Shown: positions 1-10,784, counted from the first letter of the stretch. The stretch: 64,000 nucleotides of DNA from JBBATK01 sp044228285 (GCA_044228285.1 JBGAVD010000006.1:1-64000); one strand, 5' to 3'. The notes: generated by a model not told the origin, from the letters alone. A program made the numbers and translations.

Positions 1-2318
1 CAATGTGTGTCAGTATCCACAGTATAGAAGATTGTGGCATTGTTTGTCACAGGGCTTGGATTACAAAGTTCTAGTACGGCATGACCCGTGGAGCTAGTTG
101 GCAACGGTACATCAAACTCATCTTCGGTACTCACTCCTGTTGCGGTATCCGCTGGGTTGCGAAAGTACGGCTGAATCATCGGCATCCATGAGCCACGAGT
201 ATAGGTCGGTGTCGCCCCAACAGTTCCCAAATAGTCTCTATGAGCATAACCCAAGTTCCCTACAGTGGGAAAGAACGCTTGCCAAGAACCACTGTCCAAT
301 CGATTGCGAAACGCGAAGACTGTATCATTGACTCGCTGCCCACTCCTGTTGTACTTTCGAAATCGCTTATCAAGAATCAAGTTACAGTTTGCTGCTCCTT
401 TGTTCTGGTCATCGATCGCACTTAATTGCACTCCTGAACGTTTAGCTGACGCTTCAAGGTCTAAACCATCGTATGCCAATTGCACAACGGATACCCACAA
501 GGTGCCCGAACTGATCATGAGATCAAGTGGTGACTCATAAAGGCGAGTGGTAAGTGTATCATGCAGAAAAGAAGCTGTAAGATCATCTCGACCTTTGCTA
601 GACCTTAACTGTGAAGAAGGTATCATCTGCCCTGGCATTCCAGTTGCTTCATCATGATAATAGAACCTAAATCTCACATCGTCACCGTTGCCGAAATAGT
701 CCTTGAGGAAAACCTGGACCCCAGCTAGTAGACTACCAGACGAGTTTGCTGCTGCCTTGAGATCAAATCGCATCGCAAATTCTCCCCGACCGCTGCCACG
801 GGGGTCGCCGATTGCAGTACTCACGCTAAACTCAGAGCTTTGATAGCCATGCAAACTCAATCCATAATAGCTCACGTGCCGGCCAAGAAGCAAAGTGGCA
901 AAACGAGGAACATCTCCAATCGGCTTTGCGTCGAAGTATGAGAACGCATTGTTGCAAAAGAAGTCCTGTCGCTGCGAGATTTCATTATCCGAGCTATCTG
1001 CGTCCCCGCCGAGGCTTTGAACTCGAAGTCTCAGTGTGACACTTTTTGTACCGATCCTGTTTGTAAAATATGGTCTAGCATCCCACGTAGGCATAGGCAC
1101 TCGAATACTAGATGCAGCCCTGACAAAAGGAACATAGACGACACGACTATACACGACCCCTTGCGTTCTTGTATCACGGATTTGGGCTTCGATACTGCAA
1201 CCGTCTTGAGCAAGGCTATTGTTGACTATTCGGGCATAGAGTGGCATCATACCACATTGGCTGGCTGGCGCTGTTTCGTAAGGCCATGGTATGCTGATCG
1301 CATCTGCTACGAAGTCTGCCGCTGTGTCTTGCGTAATGATACGAATGTTCTTCACAAAGAAATCATCGCTATCATCTACCAGTGTGGAATCGGCTCCGTG
1401 GTTGTTTGCTGCAACTGCCAAGCGAAAACGAAAGTTGCGCGCTGCATTGTTGGGAGCATTGAGGAAGGTATCTGGAATCATGACCCACATGGTATTCCAT
1501 TCAGCATCCTTGCCATCATCATAGATGTCAGATCTCAAACCCTCTGCACGTGTTAATGCTGAATCTTTGTTCTTCTCATGAAAGCCACGTCGATAGCCTC
1601 CACCGCCAAAAATGCTTAAGGCAGGATTGTCAACAATAGGTGATTGACCGTCACTGCGAGGATGTACTGTCCACCGCAGAGTTTTATGGCTTGAGTCGTC
1701 GAAGACATTTCTTTGTCCATCATCGCTTGTGCACACAAAATCGAGCTGCAGTTCATCGGCAGCTCGACTACCAGTTCTAAACGGAGCTTCAAGTGAAGAA
1801 TCTCCATTTCTGATAACGCGTATCTCTGGTCCCACCATAACACTATCACTCCATCCGCGCTCATACTGTTCTTGCTTTATCGCCCTGTGATAAGAGAAGC
1901 ACAGTAGTACCTTCTTCTTTCCTAAGAGGTTGATAGGAAGCGATTCAATGGAAGCACCGCCAGGGTAGGCAGGAGGTTCTTTTCCATCAATAAGACGACT
2001 CAAGTGTATGACAGGTGTCTGCAGTGAAATCATCGAATCATTCTCCGCAGCAAAGAAACGATGCGGAGGCGGAGGCGTATGGGTGAGTCGCTCCCCATCC
2101 TCTATGGTCGCGCCATGATTAATCCAGAGCTTAGGTGAGGGATAGCTCTTGTTTCCAAGTCGGAGAATGTCAGTGCCATTATCCACAAAAGCATCGAGCG
2201 ACGTTGTGGCAGAGATTGAACCTTGTTGGCTCTTTTGACCGTAGCCAGTGTTGCAGAGGACAACACACGCCGCGATGATACATGTACGGAAAGCTAGGTT
2301 CACATTCATCGGCCTCAT
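1..2318 (-). CDS. Exported protein of unknown function, C-terminus outside window
   Basis: The frame is open without a stop from an ATG at 2318 down to base 1, so at least 772 codons are present and the C-terminus lies outside the window. The N-terminus (MRPMNVNLAFRTCIIAACVV, then LCNTGYGQ) is a Sec signal peptide with a hydrophobic core; a second ATG at 2309 is equally possible. The mature part begins with SISATTSLDAFVDNGTDIL and continues as beta-rich, Asp/Ser/Thr-rich sequence with occasional paired cysteines. I recognise no catalytic motif or named domain. The style resembles large secreted Bacteroidota proteins, and a T9SS sorting domain beyond the window edge would be expected, but this cannot be seen. 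Confidence is high that it is a real secreted protein and low about function. Confidence 0.8.
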   Translation of the reverse strand, partial: MRPMNVNLAFRTCIIAACVVLCNTGYGQKSQQGSISATTSLDAFVDNGTDILRLGNKSYPSPKLWINHGATIEDGERLTHTPPPPHRFFAAENDSMISLQTPVIHLSRLIDGKEPPAYPGGASIESLPINLLGKKKVLLCFSYHRAIKQEQYERGWSDSVMVGPEIRVIRNGDSSLEAPFRTGSRAADELQLDFVCTSDDGQRNVFDDSSHKTLRWTVHPRSDGQSPIVDNPALSIFGGGGYRRGFHEKNKDSALTRAEGLRSDIYDDGKDAEWNTMWVMIPDTFLNAPNNAARNFRFRLAVAANNHGADSTLVDDSDDFFVKNIRIITQDTAADFVADAISIPWPYETAPASQCGMMPLYARIVNNSLAQDGCSIEAQIRDTRTQGVVYSRVVYVPFVRAASSIRVPMPTWDARPYFTNRIGTKSVTLRLRVQSLGGDADSSDNEISQRQDFFCNNAFSYFDAKPIGDVPRFATLLLGRHVSYYGLSLHGYQSSEFSVSTAIGDPRGSGRGEFAMRFDLKAAANSSGSLLAGVQVFLKDYFGNGDDVRFRFYYHDEATGMPGQMIPSSQLRSSKGRDDLTASFLHDTLTTRLYESPLDLMISSGTLWVSVVQLAYDGLDLEASAKRSGVQLSAIDDQNKGAANCNLILDKRFRKYNRSGQRVNDTVFAFRNRLDSGSWQAFFPTVGNLGYAHRDYLGTVGATPTYTRGSWMPMIQPYFRNPADTATGVSTEDEFDVPLPTSSTGHAVLELCNPSPVTNNATIFYTVDTDTH

Positions 2319-2720
2319 CTCATGATAATAATCGCAGCTGAAAACGACACGCAGTCAATTACTTGTTCGCTATGACCATCATAAAGATCGCTGTGGGCAG
2401 GGTGCTTTATGCAGACGGTTGTTTATGAACAACACGCAAGCGAACGAATCCCAACACTGCATCATTATAGCATTAATTGGGTCCACCGCAATAGATGCAC
2501 TGTTAGAGACCCAATAATAGGTCCATATACATCTGCAAAAGGCATTGTATTCACCGAGAATGCGGAAACCGCTTCGCTTTCCTGAACTATGAGCCCTCAG
2601 TGGCAACTGCAGTATCTGGGTGGGAGCGATGGACATTAGTGTCGCTTGTGGACCAATGGATTCTCTGACATCACAGCACAGATTGCTCTACACCAGCATC
2701 GGGAACCCAGCATCAGTGCC
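2319..2720. other. Intergenic region with a weak inverted repeat
   Basis: About 400 bp lie between the start of the truncated exported gene and the end of the aminotransferase-like gene upstream of it on the same strand. I see no convincing gene. An 8-bp inverted repeat, ATTGGGTC at 2477-2484 and GACCCAAT at 2509-2516 with a 24-nt spacer, may be a weak hairpin. It lacks a T-tract and is not called a terminator. Confidence 0.4.
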
Positions 2721-4043
2721 CTATTTCTTCTCCTCACTTTTATTCAGAGCAACTTCGGCAACTTTACCTTGGGCCACATGCTCCATAACATCTGCGAACT
2801 CATCAATCTCAGCGGCTCTGGTGTAGGAGCTTGGTGTGATGCGCAGACCTTTGAACTGTGCGTGTGAGATAGCAACTGTGAAGATGCGGTGTTTGTCGAG
2901 AAGGTAGTTGCAGAGTTTATCGGTGTCGACGCCATCGATCGACACAACAATAATTCCGCACCAGTTGCTTTCGTCTTTAATATTCGATTGGAAGTGCACG
3001 TTGTTATAGCGTTCCAAGCGAGTGGTCCATCTGCGATGCAGCGCGCGGAGTCGCGCGGCTTTACGATCAAGTCCTAAGGACTCATTAAACATAATTGCTG
3101 CACCCAGGGCATTATGTGTGGCTGCTGGGTGTGTTCCAATCTCTTCGAACTTGCGGATGTTGTCATCTTGCTCTTTTGCGGCAGCCATCAGAGGCCAGAT
3201 GTCTTTGATTTTCTCTTTCTTCACATAGAGCATTCCCGTGCCAAGTGGACCATGGGTCCACTTGTGCAGACTTACTCCATAGTAATCACAATCGAGGTCT
3301 GCGTGTGTAAAGGGGAATTGTGCAAAGGCGTGAGCACCATCCACAATACACTCGATTCCACGTGCGCGGGCAAGCTTCACGACCCGTGCTACTGGGAGTA
3401 TTTGTCCTGTCATAAAACACACGTGGGAAACCAGGATGACGCGGGTCTTTGGTCCTATGGCTTTTTCAATCGCCTGAACATAGTCATCATGATTGATCAA
3501 GGGAACAGGATAATCAACTTTCTTGAGTACCAGGCCCTCGCGTCGTACGCGCTGTTCCCAGGTGGTGATCATGCGCGGATAGTCTTGTGTTGTTGTGACG
3601 ATCTCATCCCCCGCTTTAAGATTCATCCCAAGCTGAACGGTCTCAAGCGATTCGCTGGCATTGCGCGTTATCGCTATCTCTTCAGGATCCACTCCAAACA
3701 TGCGAGCCACTCCTTTGCGAACGTGCTCCACATTTGCTTCGAGGTGTCGCCACATGGTGTATGAAGGCGCTGTATTGCTCTGATCCAATAACTGCTTCTG
3801 TGCTTCAAGAACCACACGTGGAGCCGGACTCACTCCACCATTGTTGAGATTAATGATTGATCGATCAACATCAAACGCTTGCTGAATCCCAAGCCAGAAG
3901 GTTTCATCCTGCGCAAGTTCTGCTGCAGTAGACTGCGAGTGCATTGAGAGCATTCGCTCGATTACTTCAGCAGAGGCTTGGGTGTTCAAAGCAACCAAGC
4001 TAGTACCAGCTAGAGATTGTAAAAAGCGTCGACGTGAACTCAT
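2721..4043 (-). CDS. Tat-exported class V aminotransferase family protein (isopenicillin-N epimerase-like)
   Basis: The 440-residue protein starts at an ATG with MSSRRRFLQSLAGTSLVAL, a twin-arginine signal (SRRRFLQ), so it should be exported folded with its PLP cofactor. The catalytic part has the fold type I order of class V enzymes: a cofactor-phosphate region around ITRNASESL, the aspartate/histidine segment CIVDGAHAFAQFP, and the Schiff-base lysine K261 in SLHKWTHGPLGTGM. This pattern is typical of isopenicillin-N epimerase/cysteine desulfurase-like proteins. The substrate cannot be predicted; racemase, lyase or aminotransferase activity are all possible. It lies about 400 bp upstream of the truncated exported gene and 219 bp downstream of the large T9SS cargo, all on the minus strand, with no tight operon spacing. 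Confidence 0.88.
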   Translation of the reverse strand: MSSRRRFLQSLAGTSLVALNTQASAEVIERMLSMHSQSTAAELAQDETFWLGIQQAFDVDRSIINLNNGGVSPAPRVVLEAQKQLLDQSNTAPSYTMWRHLEANVEHVRKGVARMFGVDPEEIAITRNASESLETVQLGMNLKAGDEIVTTTQDYPRMITTWEQRVRREGLVLKKVDYPVPLINHDDYVQAIEKAIGPKTRVILVSHVCFMTGQILPVARVVKLARARGIECIVDGAHAFAQFPFTHADLDCDYYGVSLHKWTHGPLGTGMLYVKKEKIKDIWPLMAAAKEQDDNIRKFEEIGTHPAATHNALGAAIMFNESLGLDRKAARLRALHRRWTTRLERYNNVHFQSNIKDESNWCGIIVVSIDGVDTDKLCNYLLDKHRIFTVAISHAQFKGLRITPSSYTRAAEIDEFADVMEHVAQGKVAEVALNKSEEKK

Positions 4044-4262
4044 GTGATGTGTCCCCTAAAATCAGTGTTTCAGATCTCCCCTGGCATCTACTGCTGCCTC
4101 GTCACAATGGTAAAATACACAGCGTATGGCGCTAGCGATGCTATCGAGACTACATTCTTGAACCGACCGAACAATGTAGCGTATTCGTGACTCATTGATG
4201 AAGTCGATACTCGACATCGAGTGTGTTTGAGACTATACGTGCGATACTCGCGCAAGCACAAC

Positions 4263-7200
4263 TTAGTTACACACGACGAAGCTTCGGATGAGCGGGACAT
4301 CCATTTCTGTCATACGCGCAAAGTACAAACCAGCCGGCAAGTCTCTTAGATGTAAAATGCGCTTAGTGCCCTCCTGATAACAATCCAATGGATCAATACG
4401 CACCTCATCGCCAATCGAGCTAAAGACGCGAACATCTCCTGAGCTTTGAATCTCAACATCACCCTTACTCGGGTTTGGCAGCACTTGAAGGCTGTGCTGA
4501 GAATATTGGAGCTTGAACCAGGTATTGGCGCATGCACTGCTGACCTCAAGCTGTTGCGGTGTTGCACTCAGAACACTACAGTCGCTTTGCAAACTGCTTT
4601 GAAGCTCTGCAAGTGTGAGTTGTGCACTAAGAATTTGGTTCACGAGCACTTGAGCTTCACAATTGGCGATACGAGTTGGTGACGTTGTAAGATCAAGCGT
4701 CGTATCAATGCGATAAAGAGATTCAGAAGCATTGACAGTAGCTCCCTGTATCCAGAGCATTGAGCTTGGCACGTGAAGTTGAGCAACTATTCTCAGTTGA
4801 GATAGGTTCATGCTGGCACTTGCATAGATAGGTATCTGGATCAATGCTCCTGGACGAACAGTATCGAGCTGTGCAATGCTGAGATAAATCGATGGGCGTG
4901 GTTTTGTCGTAAGAAGCAGATGAGCTGTGCCTAAGCAGCCATGCTCATTCGTTGCTGTGATAGTATAGCTTCCTGGAGTTGATGTTGCGTAGCTCGGCGT
5001 TGTTGCGACAAGCTTCTGAGCAGCGTCGCGCCACTCGTAGCGATGAGTTGAGTTATGATTGAGGACTTCCAATGTAACCGACGATCCCTCACAAATCATT
5101 GTATCGCGCACGAGAACCTGAGGCAAGTCATACACTCGAACGAAGACCGTATCGCTACTACTATTCACGCCCTTTGTCGCCTGTACAATGTAGCGTTGTG
5201 ACATGTCCGCTACCAATTGGACGGTATCACCAACTGCTGTCCAGCTGCCTGATTCAGCCTTCCATGTGTAAACAGTATTCGGCTGAGTATTCACAACAAA
5301 GAGCTTTGTTGTTTGTCCTTTACAGAGAGAAACATCTTGGCAAGCCTGTACACGTACAAGGTCGGTAACACCAACGTACACCGAGTCCCATCCCTCGCAA
5401 CCACTTCTTTCGCCGTGCACATAATACCAACCTGGCACAGTAATGAGAACAGAAAGTGTATCACGGCTGCCAATAATCTTGCGCGTGGAATCGAACCAGG
5501 TATATGCAGTACTCGTGTCTGCATTCTGAACAGACAGTTGAACCAAGGTTCCAGGCAGAACAGCTGCTACGGTTCTTGCTTGAACTGATAAGCTCGTTGC
5601 GACCTGTATTGTAAGAGTATCGTAGGAGCGACAGCCTTGGGCATTTGAGATAGCAACCATATATGAGGTGGTCGTGTCTGGACGAACAACAAGTGTGTCA
5701 CTGTAACCAAGCTCTTGACCACTCATCGACATCCATACTATTCGGATTCCGTTGTGTCCAATGCGATTTGAATCCAGGACAGCAATGAGCTGCACAGCAG
5801 TGTTCTTGCAGACAGTTGTGGCACCTTGAGCTTTAACTCTTGGGAAGGGATAGACATCAACATCTAGTACAGCGGTATCACGACAGCTAGCTGTTGCAAA
5901 GTCACCACTCCACGTCATTACGGTATAGCGAGTACGTTTCGTAGGAGTGCAGACTGGGGTTGCTTTCGTGCTATCATCGAGTCCATCGCGAGGGGACCAA
6001 CTGTATAGAGCACCACCACTGGCTTTTAGGTTGAGACTTGAACCAAGGCAAGTAAGTGTATCAGGTGAAAGAACAAGATTGAGTGAGGTCTGCACCTTCA
6101 CCTCAACGCTATCAATACTAACACAGCCATACTTGTTTGTTGCAACACAGCGGTACCAGGTTGATGTGAGGGGCGATGCAGAGGGACTATCACTTGTAGC
6201 ATTGATCAAGGTCGAGGTTGGTGTCCAACGATAACTCATACCGAGAGTATCTAAAGAATCAGCCGACACTGCGTTCACAAACAGTCGTGCAGTTCCACCG
6301 GTGCATACTATTGGAGCAGGACTAAGCGCTAGCTTTGGCCTGTGCGCTACACGAATCTTGACATGTGCCGTGTCTCTGCATCCGGCTTCAGAAGCCACGA
6401 CTGAATAGTCGGTTGTTATGTTTGGTCTGGCAACAACGTTGGCTGTGTTCGTAGCATTCAGTCCAGTGGCAGGGAACCACTTGTACTCACCAGCTCCGGC
6501 AGCCTTAAGATTCACGGAACTCCCTTCACAGATAGTTGTATCGAGGGTATTTACCGTTGCCTTAACTGTTGACACATACACTTGTACTGAATCATCGGCG
6601 TAACAGCCATTTGCATCGTAGCCGCGAACATAATATTTCATGTTCTTCTGGGGCTTAGCCTTTGGATTTGGACTCGTTGAATCACTGAGAGTAGCGCCCG
6701 GATGCCATTCATAGCGTACCGCTCCACTCGCACTAATGCTTGTGCCAGAGCTGTCGTTCGAGCATCGATACAAGGTTTGGGGCGACGCTTTAACGATAGG
6801 GTTTGTAGCAATGAAAATAGTTGTGTCGCGAAAAACAGTGTCACGATTTGTATAGGCTGCCCGCATTGAAACCGTATACATCCCATTGCGTTTGAAAGTA
6901 TGAGTAACTGTATCAGTACCAATCACACTAGGCGTTCCATCGCTAAAGTCCCACCTCACTGAAGTAGGCTTGCACGGATGGGTTGAATCACGAAAGAAGA
7001 AACTACCGCATAAAGGCAATGGTCGAAACCGTACAGAGTCAACTTGACGCTTCATCAGCATACTAATACCTGGTTGCGATTGCGTTGCTCCATTCATCTT
7101 TAAGGGCTGATACACGTCTGGCGTTGTTCGAAACGCTGTTGAATTCGTTGACAATCCGAGCAAAACACTATAGTTACAATCACTACCGGGGCGGACTATT

Positions 7201-8468
7201 GCTCGGCAGGCACTAAATGAGCCTGTAGGAACTCCAGGAATGAAACCAAGAAACAATGTCGCATTAGTTGTAGAGTCAAGCTCCAGCAGAGAGTTCTGGG
7301 TTGTAAGATACTTGCGTCTGCCATTCGCAATCACTATACTCGGTGCACCCGAAGAGATCCAGAACGTTAGGTTCCGCGATAATCTCAATTGACTTAGACT
7401 TGAATCAAGGACATAGAGTCTGTTTAGATAGAAGGTTACATTTACTTCGTCCACAGCATAGTCATAGGCGACACCATTCCATATCCGAGAAGGTCCTGGC
7501 AAATCCTGCAGCAACACGCATTTTCGAAAGTTGAGATTTGTTCCGGCATCATCGAGAAGCAAGACAAACTCACCTTTTTCGCCCAGCGACAACATTGGAA
7601 AATTAGATTGATTACTGCTTGATCGTGGATCTGTTCGTCCGGATATATAGACTTTGTTTTTCGCGTAGCATATACTCTCGGAAATGTCTAAGTTGGTTGC
7701 ACCACCTAGATAACTTCCATACAGGGTTGCACCGGCTGACGACAGTTTTACGATGGCTATCTCGAAATCACCTGAAAGTGTGGACTGAAACGCATTCGCT
7801 GTCAAATCCCACGGAGGTAAGGGAATACTTGAATAGTAGGTATTCAGTGTAGTGACAAGGAAGATCTCGTTTTGGGGCGACAATGTTATCTTCGGTTGGG
7901 TTTGGCTTGGATCGTGCGTGTAGCCAACAATCCTTGAAAACACCAGAGAACTTCCGCTTGCACTGAATTTCGTTACAAAAATTCCAACTGAATCTATTGA
8001 AGAACTGCTTGATATTGATGTGCAATAGTTGGCACCACTGCTGACAGGAAAGTCATTACTGCAAGTCCATCCTGCCACAACTACTTCACCCTGAGTTGTC
8101 ACCGCAATGTCTGTTCCAATATCATTGTATCCACCCTGCCCTGTGCCAGCCACACCGCCAAGATAACTGCACCATATAAGAGTGCGCAGGTCTGGACTCA
8201 GCTTGAACACTGCCAGATCACTCGGCCCACTGCAGCTTGTCTTGTATGCACCAGCAGTTGCAGGAAAGTCGTTTCCATTTGCTAAACCGTAAACGTAGCC
8301 TTGAGAATCAGTGGCCATCGCACTGAAGTAACCCACATTCGAAGCACCACCAAAAAAGGTTCCTTTACCTATGACAAGATCGTCGCTATACTGTGCCTGA
8401 GCATGGAATTGCATAGTGCAAAACAGCACAAGCGCACACAGCTGAATTATAATAGAGGACTTTTTCAT
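4263..8468 (-). CDS. T9SS-secreted protein with SBBP beta-propeller and PKD/Ig-like repeats
   Basis: This 1401-residue protein has a Sec signal peptide (MKKSSIIIQLCALVLFCTM, ending AQAQYS). Residues of about 30-480 are beta-propeller-like with SBBP character (FFGGASNVGYFSAMATDSQG, WCSYLGG). A PKD domain follows near residue 500 (WDFSDGTPS, then HTFKRNGMYTVSM). About eight Ig-like/PKD-type repeats then run to about residue 1180; each has a recurrent C-x-G start (CEGSSVNLKA, CKGQTTKLFV) and ends in a pattern such as TTDYSVVASEAGC. The C-terminal 75 residues (LQVLPNPSKGDVEI, LRDLPAGLYFARM) match a type A T9SS sorting domain. The protein is probably cell-surface anchored or released, with an adhesin or scaffold role that is inferred only from architecture. 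The gene stands alone, preceded by 417 bp without a gene. Confidence 0.88.
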   Translation of the reverse strand: MKKSSIIIQLCALVLFCTMQFHAQAQYSDDLVIGKGTFFGGASNVGYFSAMATDSQGYVYGLANGNDFPATAGAYKTSCSGPSDLAVFKLSPDLRTLIWCSYLGGVAGTGQGGYNDIGTDIAVTTQGEVVVAGWTCSNDFPVSSGANYCTSISSSSSIDSVGIFVTKFSASGSSLVFSRIVGYTHDPSQTQPKITLSPQNEIFLVTTLNTYYSSIPLPPWDLTANAFQSTLSGDFEIAIVKLSSAGATLYGSYLGGATNLDISESICYAKNKVYISGRTDPRSSSNQSNFPMLSLGEKGEFVLLLDDAGTNLNFRKCVLLQDLPGPSRIWNGVAYDYAVDEVNVTFYLNRLYVLDSSLSQLRLSRNLTFWISSGAPSIVIANGRRKYLTTQNSLLELDSTTNATLFLGFIPGVPTGSFSACRAIVRPGSDCNYSVLLGLSTNSTAFRTTPDVYQPLKMNGATQSQPGISMLMKRQVDSVRFRPLPLCGSFFFRDSTHPCKPTSVRWDFSDGTPSVIGTDTVTHTFKRNGMYTVSMRAAYTNRDTVFRDTTIFIATNPIVKASPQTLYRCSNDSSGTSISASGAVRYEWHPGATLSDSTSPNPKAKPQKNMKYYVRGYDANGCYADDSVQVYVSTVKATVNTLDTTICEGSSVNLKAAGAGEYKWFPATGLNATNTANVVARPNITTDYSVVASEAGCRDTAHVKIRVAHRPKLALSPAPIVCTGGTARLFVNAVSADSLDTLGMSYRWTPTSTLINATSDSPSASPLTSTWYRCVATNKYGCVSIDSVEVKVQTSLNLVLSPDTLTCLGSSLNLKASGGALYSWSPRDGLDDSTKATPVCTPTKRTRYTVMTWSGDFATASCRDTAVLDVDVYPFPRVKAQGATTVCKNTAVQLIAVLDSNRIGHNGIRIVWMSMSGQELGYSDTLVVRPDTTTSYMVAISNAQGCRSYDTLTIQVATSLSVQARTVAAVLPGTLVQLSVQNADTSTAYTWFDSTRKIIGSRDTLSVLITVPGWYYVHGERSGCEGWDSVYVGVTDLVRVQACQDVSLCKGQTTKLFVVNTQPNTVYTWKAESGSWTAVGDTVQLVADMSQRYIVQATKGVNSSSDTVFVRVYDLPQVLVRDTMICEGSSVTLEVLNHNSTHRYEWRDAAQKLVATTPSYATSTPGSYTITATNEHGCLGTAHLLLTTKPRPSIYLSIAQLDTVRPGALIQIPIYASASMNLSQLRIVAQLHVPSSMLWIQGATVNASESLYRIDTTLDLTTSPTRIANCEAQVLVNQILSAQLTLAELQSSLQSDCSVLSATPQQLEVSSACANTWFKLQYSQHSLQVLPNPSKGDVEIQSSGDVRVFSSIGDEVRIDPLDCYQEGTKRILHLRDLPAGLYFARMTEMDVPLIRSFVVCN

Positions 8469-8885
8469 ACTACACGTTCCTTACAACAGCATTTATGGTT
8501 GCTTAGTTTCGTAACGTAGTTGACGTTTTTTTTCAAAATAGGAACTTGCGATATAATGTCTATGCAAAAACTCAAGCTCATGAGCTTTCTACACTTATAT
8601 CTGCCTTTAACCAATCATCCTATACTTCATCTTTCCATTTAGGAGGGCTTACTCTCTGTACTAGATCTTCGATACTTTGATAGTGGTTCCCGAAAAGCGC
8701 TTAGCCACGAGGGTGAGGGAAGTATAAAAGGATCTCTGCTCTTGATACTCCAACCAGGGTTTTATGCTCGCGGCTCTCTGACTGTGGATCTCTGCTTGGT
8801 GAGCTCTTACACGCCAAATATTCCAGAGAATGAAAAATGGTCAGGTACTGTACTTCCAACTCGTGCATCGTTGAGCGGCTCAGCC
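8469..8885. other. Intergenic region with 14-bp perfect palindrome
   Basis: This 417-bp stretch separates two minus-strand genes and must hold the promoter of the 1401-residue T9SS cargo. A perfect palindrome, AAGCTCATGAGCTT, lies at 8574-8587, about 105 bp upstream of that start. It could be an operator or chance. No plausible gene was found. Confidence 0.4.
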
Positions 8886-10784
8886 TTAACTCTTCTTCTC
8901 TTCCAGCTCCAACCAACGCACCATTTTATTGTCGAGTTCTACGGATATCTCATGTAAGCGAGTACTAATCTCATTCAATCGCGTGTGGACAGGTGAAACG
9001 GCAGCACCAAGTTCGTCTTCGAGACCTTTCTGCTCTACATTCAAAGCCTCTATCTCTGCCTCAATGCCATCGAGCTCGCGCTGCTCTTTGTAACTCAGAC
9101 CCTTCTTTGCTACGCTTGCCTTCGGCTGCGCACTTGTACTCTTACTCTCTTTGAGTTCTTGCGCTTTCTCTTCACGTCGTTCTACTTTCTTCGACTCAAC
9201 AGCGTCAAGCCAGTCACTGTAGTTTCCTGGATATTGTTTAATCCGACCATCCTCTTCGAAAGCGTAGATAAAACCAACGGTTTTATCGAGGAAAGAACGA
9301 TCGTGCGATACGATCAACAGGACGCCTTTGAAGTATTGGAGATAATCTTCCAGAGCAGAAAGTGTTGCAAGATCGAAGTCGTTCGTAGGCTCATCGAGCA
9401 GGAGGACATTTGGGTTTGCCATGAGAATGCGACAAAGCTCCAGACGACGTCGTTCGCCACCACTCAGCGTTTCAATGCGTGAGCCATGTCGTATCGATGG
9501 AAAGCGAAAGCGTTCGAGTAACTCTCGAGCCGAGATGTAGCGATCTCTACCAACACCGGTATCAACATATTCTGCTACTTCGCGCAATGCACCAATTACC
9601 GTTTGTGTTGGTGCAAGATGCGTGAGTTCTTGTCGGAAGTATCCAATCTTCACTGTATCCCCAATGCGAACCGTTCCGGTATCGCTGGGCATGTTGCCAC
9701 TCAGGATATTGAGAAGGGTTGTCTTACCAGAGCCATTTGGTCCAATGAATCCAATCTTATCACCGGGAACTGCATTGTAAGTGAACTCTTTGAAGAGAAC
9801 GCGATCGTTAATGCTTTTCGAGACATTGTATGCGTCGATAACACGTCCACCAAGGAACACATTCCCCACTTCAATCTCAATCTCGCGTTGCTCAGGTGAG
9901 GCTTTCTCCACCTGCATTTTCTCAATCCAGTTGATGCGGCTTTGTTGTTTTGTACGACGTGCCTTTGCGCCTTTCTGTAGCCACGCTAACTCTGTGCGCA
10001 GTTTATTGCGTTCATGCGCGGAACGCGCATCATCAGCCATCACCATTTGTTCTTTGCGTTCCAGGTACTTTTCGAAGTTGCCTTCGAAGGAGAACAAACG
10101 TTTTTGGTCGAGCTCAACAATTCTGTTCGAGACAGCGTCGAGAAAATAGCGATCGTGAGTAACCAGCAGCAATGCTTTGGCGTGACGTTGAATTTCGTCT
10201 TGCAACCATTGTACTATAGAGGCATCAAGGTGGTTCGTTGGTTCATCAAGGATCATGAGATCTGGATCCGAGAGCAGCGCGCGAGCAATGGCAACGCGCT
10301 TGCGTTGTCCGCCGCTGAGTGTCATCACATCAGCATCGAAACGGTCAATACCCAAGCCATGCAAGAAGCTTCGCGCTTGGTTTTCTAGGAGCCAGGCATG
10401 TCGTTCCTCTATCTGAGCAGCAACAGAATGCAACTCTGTATCCTGCTCAGGACTCAGAGAATTCAGAGCGCAAAGTTCAGCGTGACGCAACAACAGGTTG
10501 TGTTCCTCTTCCTTCCCAGACATCACAGCTTCGAGAACATTAAAGTGCTGCTCAAATCGAGGGAGTTGATCCAAGTACTCAAAGCGAATCTTCTTGTTGA
10601 ACGCAACGATACCGGAATCAGCTTCTTCCTTACCTGCGATGATCTTTAGTAAGGTCGATTTACCAATGCCATTGCGTCCAATGAGGCCTACACGTTCCCC
10701 TTCATCCATACCGAAGGAAATACCCTCAAACAGCAGTGTCTGCTCAAAGGATTTTGAGATGTTATTGATCGAGAAGAGGTTCAT
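8886..10784 (-). CDS. ABC-F family ATPase (Uup-like) with C-terminal coiled coil
   Basis: The 632-residue soluble protein contains two tandem ABC nucleotide-binding domains and no membrane segment, which defines the ABC-F family. The first has Walker A GRNGIGKST (near residue 37), signature LSGGQRKRVAIARAL and Walker B LMILDEPTNHLD. The second has GPNGSGKTT, LSGGERRRLELCR and VLLLDEPTNDFDL. The inter-domain linker is highly charged (KGAKARRTKQQSRINWIEKM). The last 85 residues form a coiled coil (EIEALNVEQKGLEDELGA), as in Uup. Family members act at the ribosome or on branched DNA; Uup-type is favoured by the C-terminal arm. The start is an ATG right beside the palindromic repeat cluster that separates the gene from fliI. 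Confidence 0.92.
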   Translation of the reverse strand: MNLFSINNISKSFEQTLLFEGISFGMDEGERVGLIGRNGIGKSTLLKIIAGKEEADSGIVAFNKKIRFEYLDQLPRFEQHFNVLEAVMSGKEEEHNLLLRHAELCALNSLSPEQDTELHSVAAQIEERHAWLLENQARSFLHGLGIDRFDADVMTLSGGQRKRVAIARALLSDPDLMILDEPTNHLDASIVQWLQDEIQRHAKALLLVTHDRYFLDAVSNRIVELDQKRLFSFEGNFEKYLERKEQMVMADDARSAHERNKLRTELAWLQKGAKARRTKQQSRINWIEKMQVEKASPEQREIEIEVGNVFLGGRVIDAYNVSKSINDRVLFKEFTYNAVPGDKIGFIGPNGSGKTTLLNILSGNMPSDTGTVRIGDTVKIGYFRQELTHLAPTQTVIGALREVAEYVDTGVGRDRYISARELLERFRFPSIRHGSRIETLSGGERRRLELCRILMANPNVLLLDEPTNDFDLATLSALEDYLQYFKGVLLIVSHDRSFLDKTVGFIYAFEEDGRIKQYPGNYSDWLDAVESKKVERREEKAQELKESKSTSAQPKASVAKKGLSYKEQRELDGIEAEIEALNVEQKGLEDELGAAVSPVHTRLNEISTRLHEISVELDNKMVRWLELEEKKS

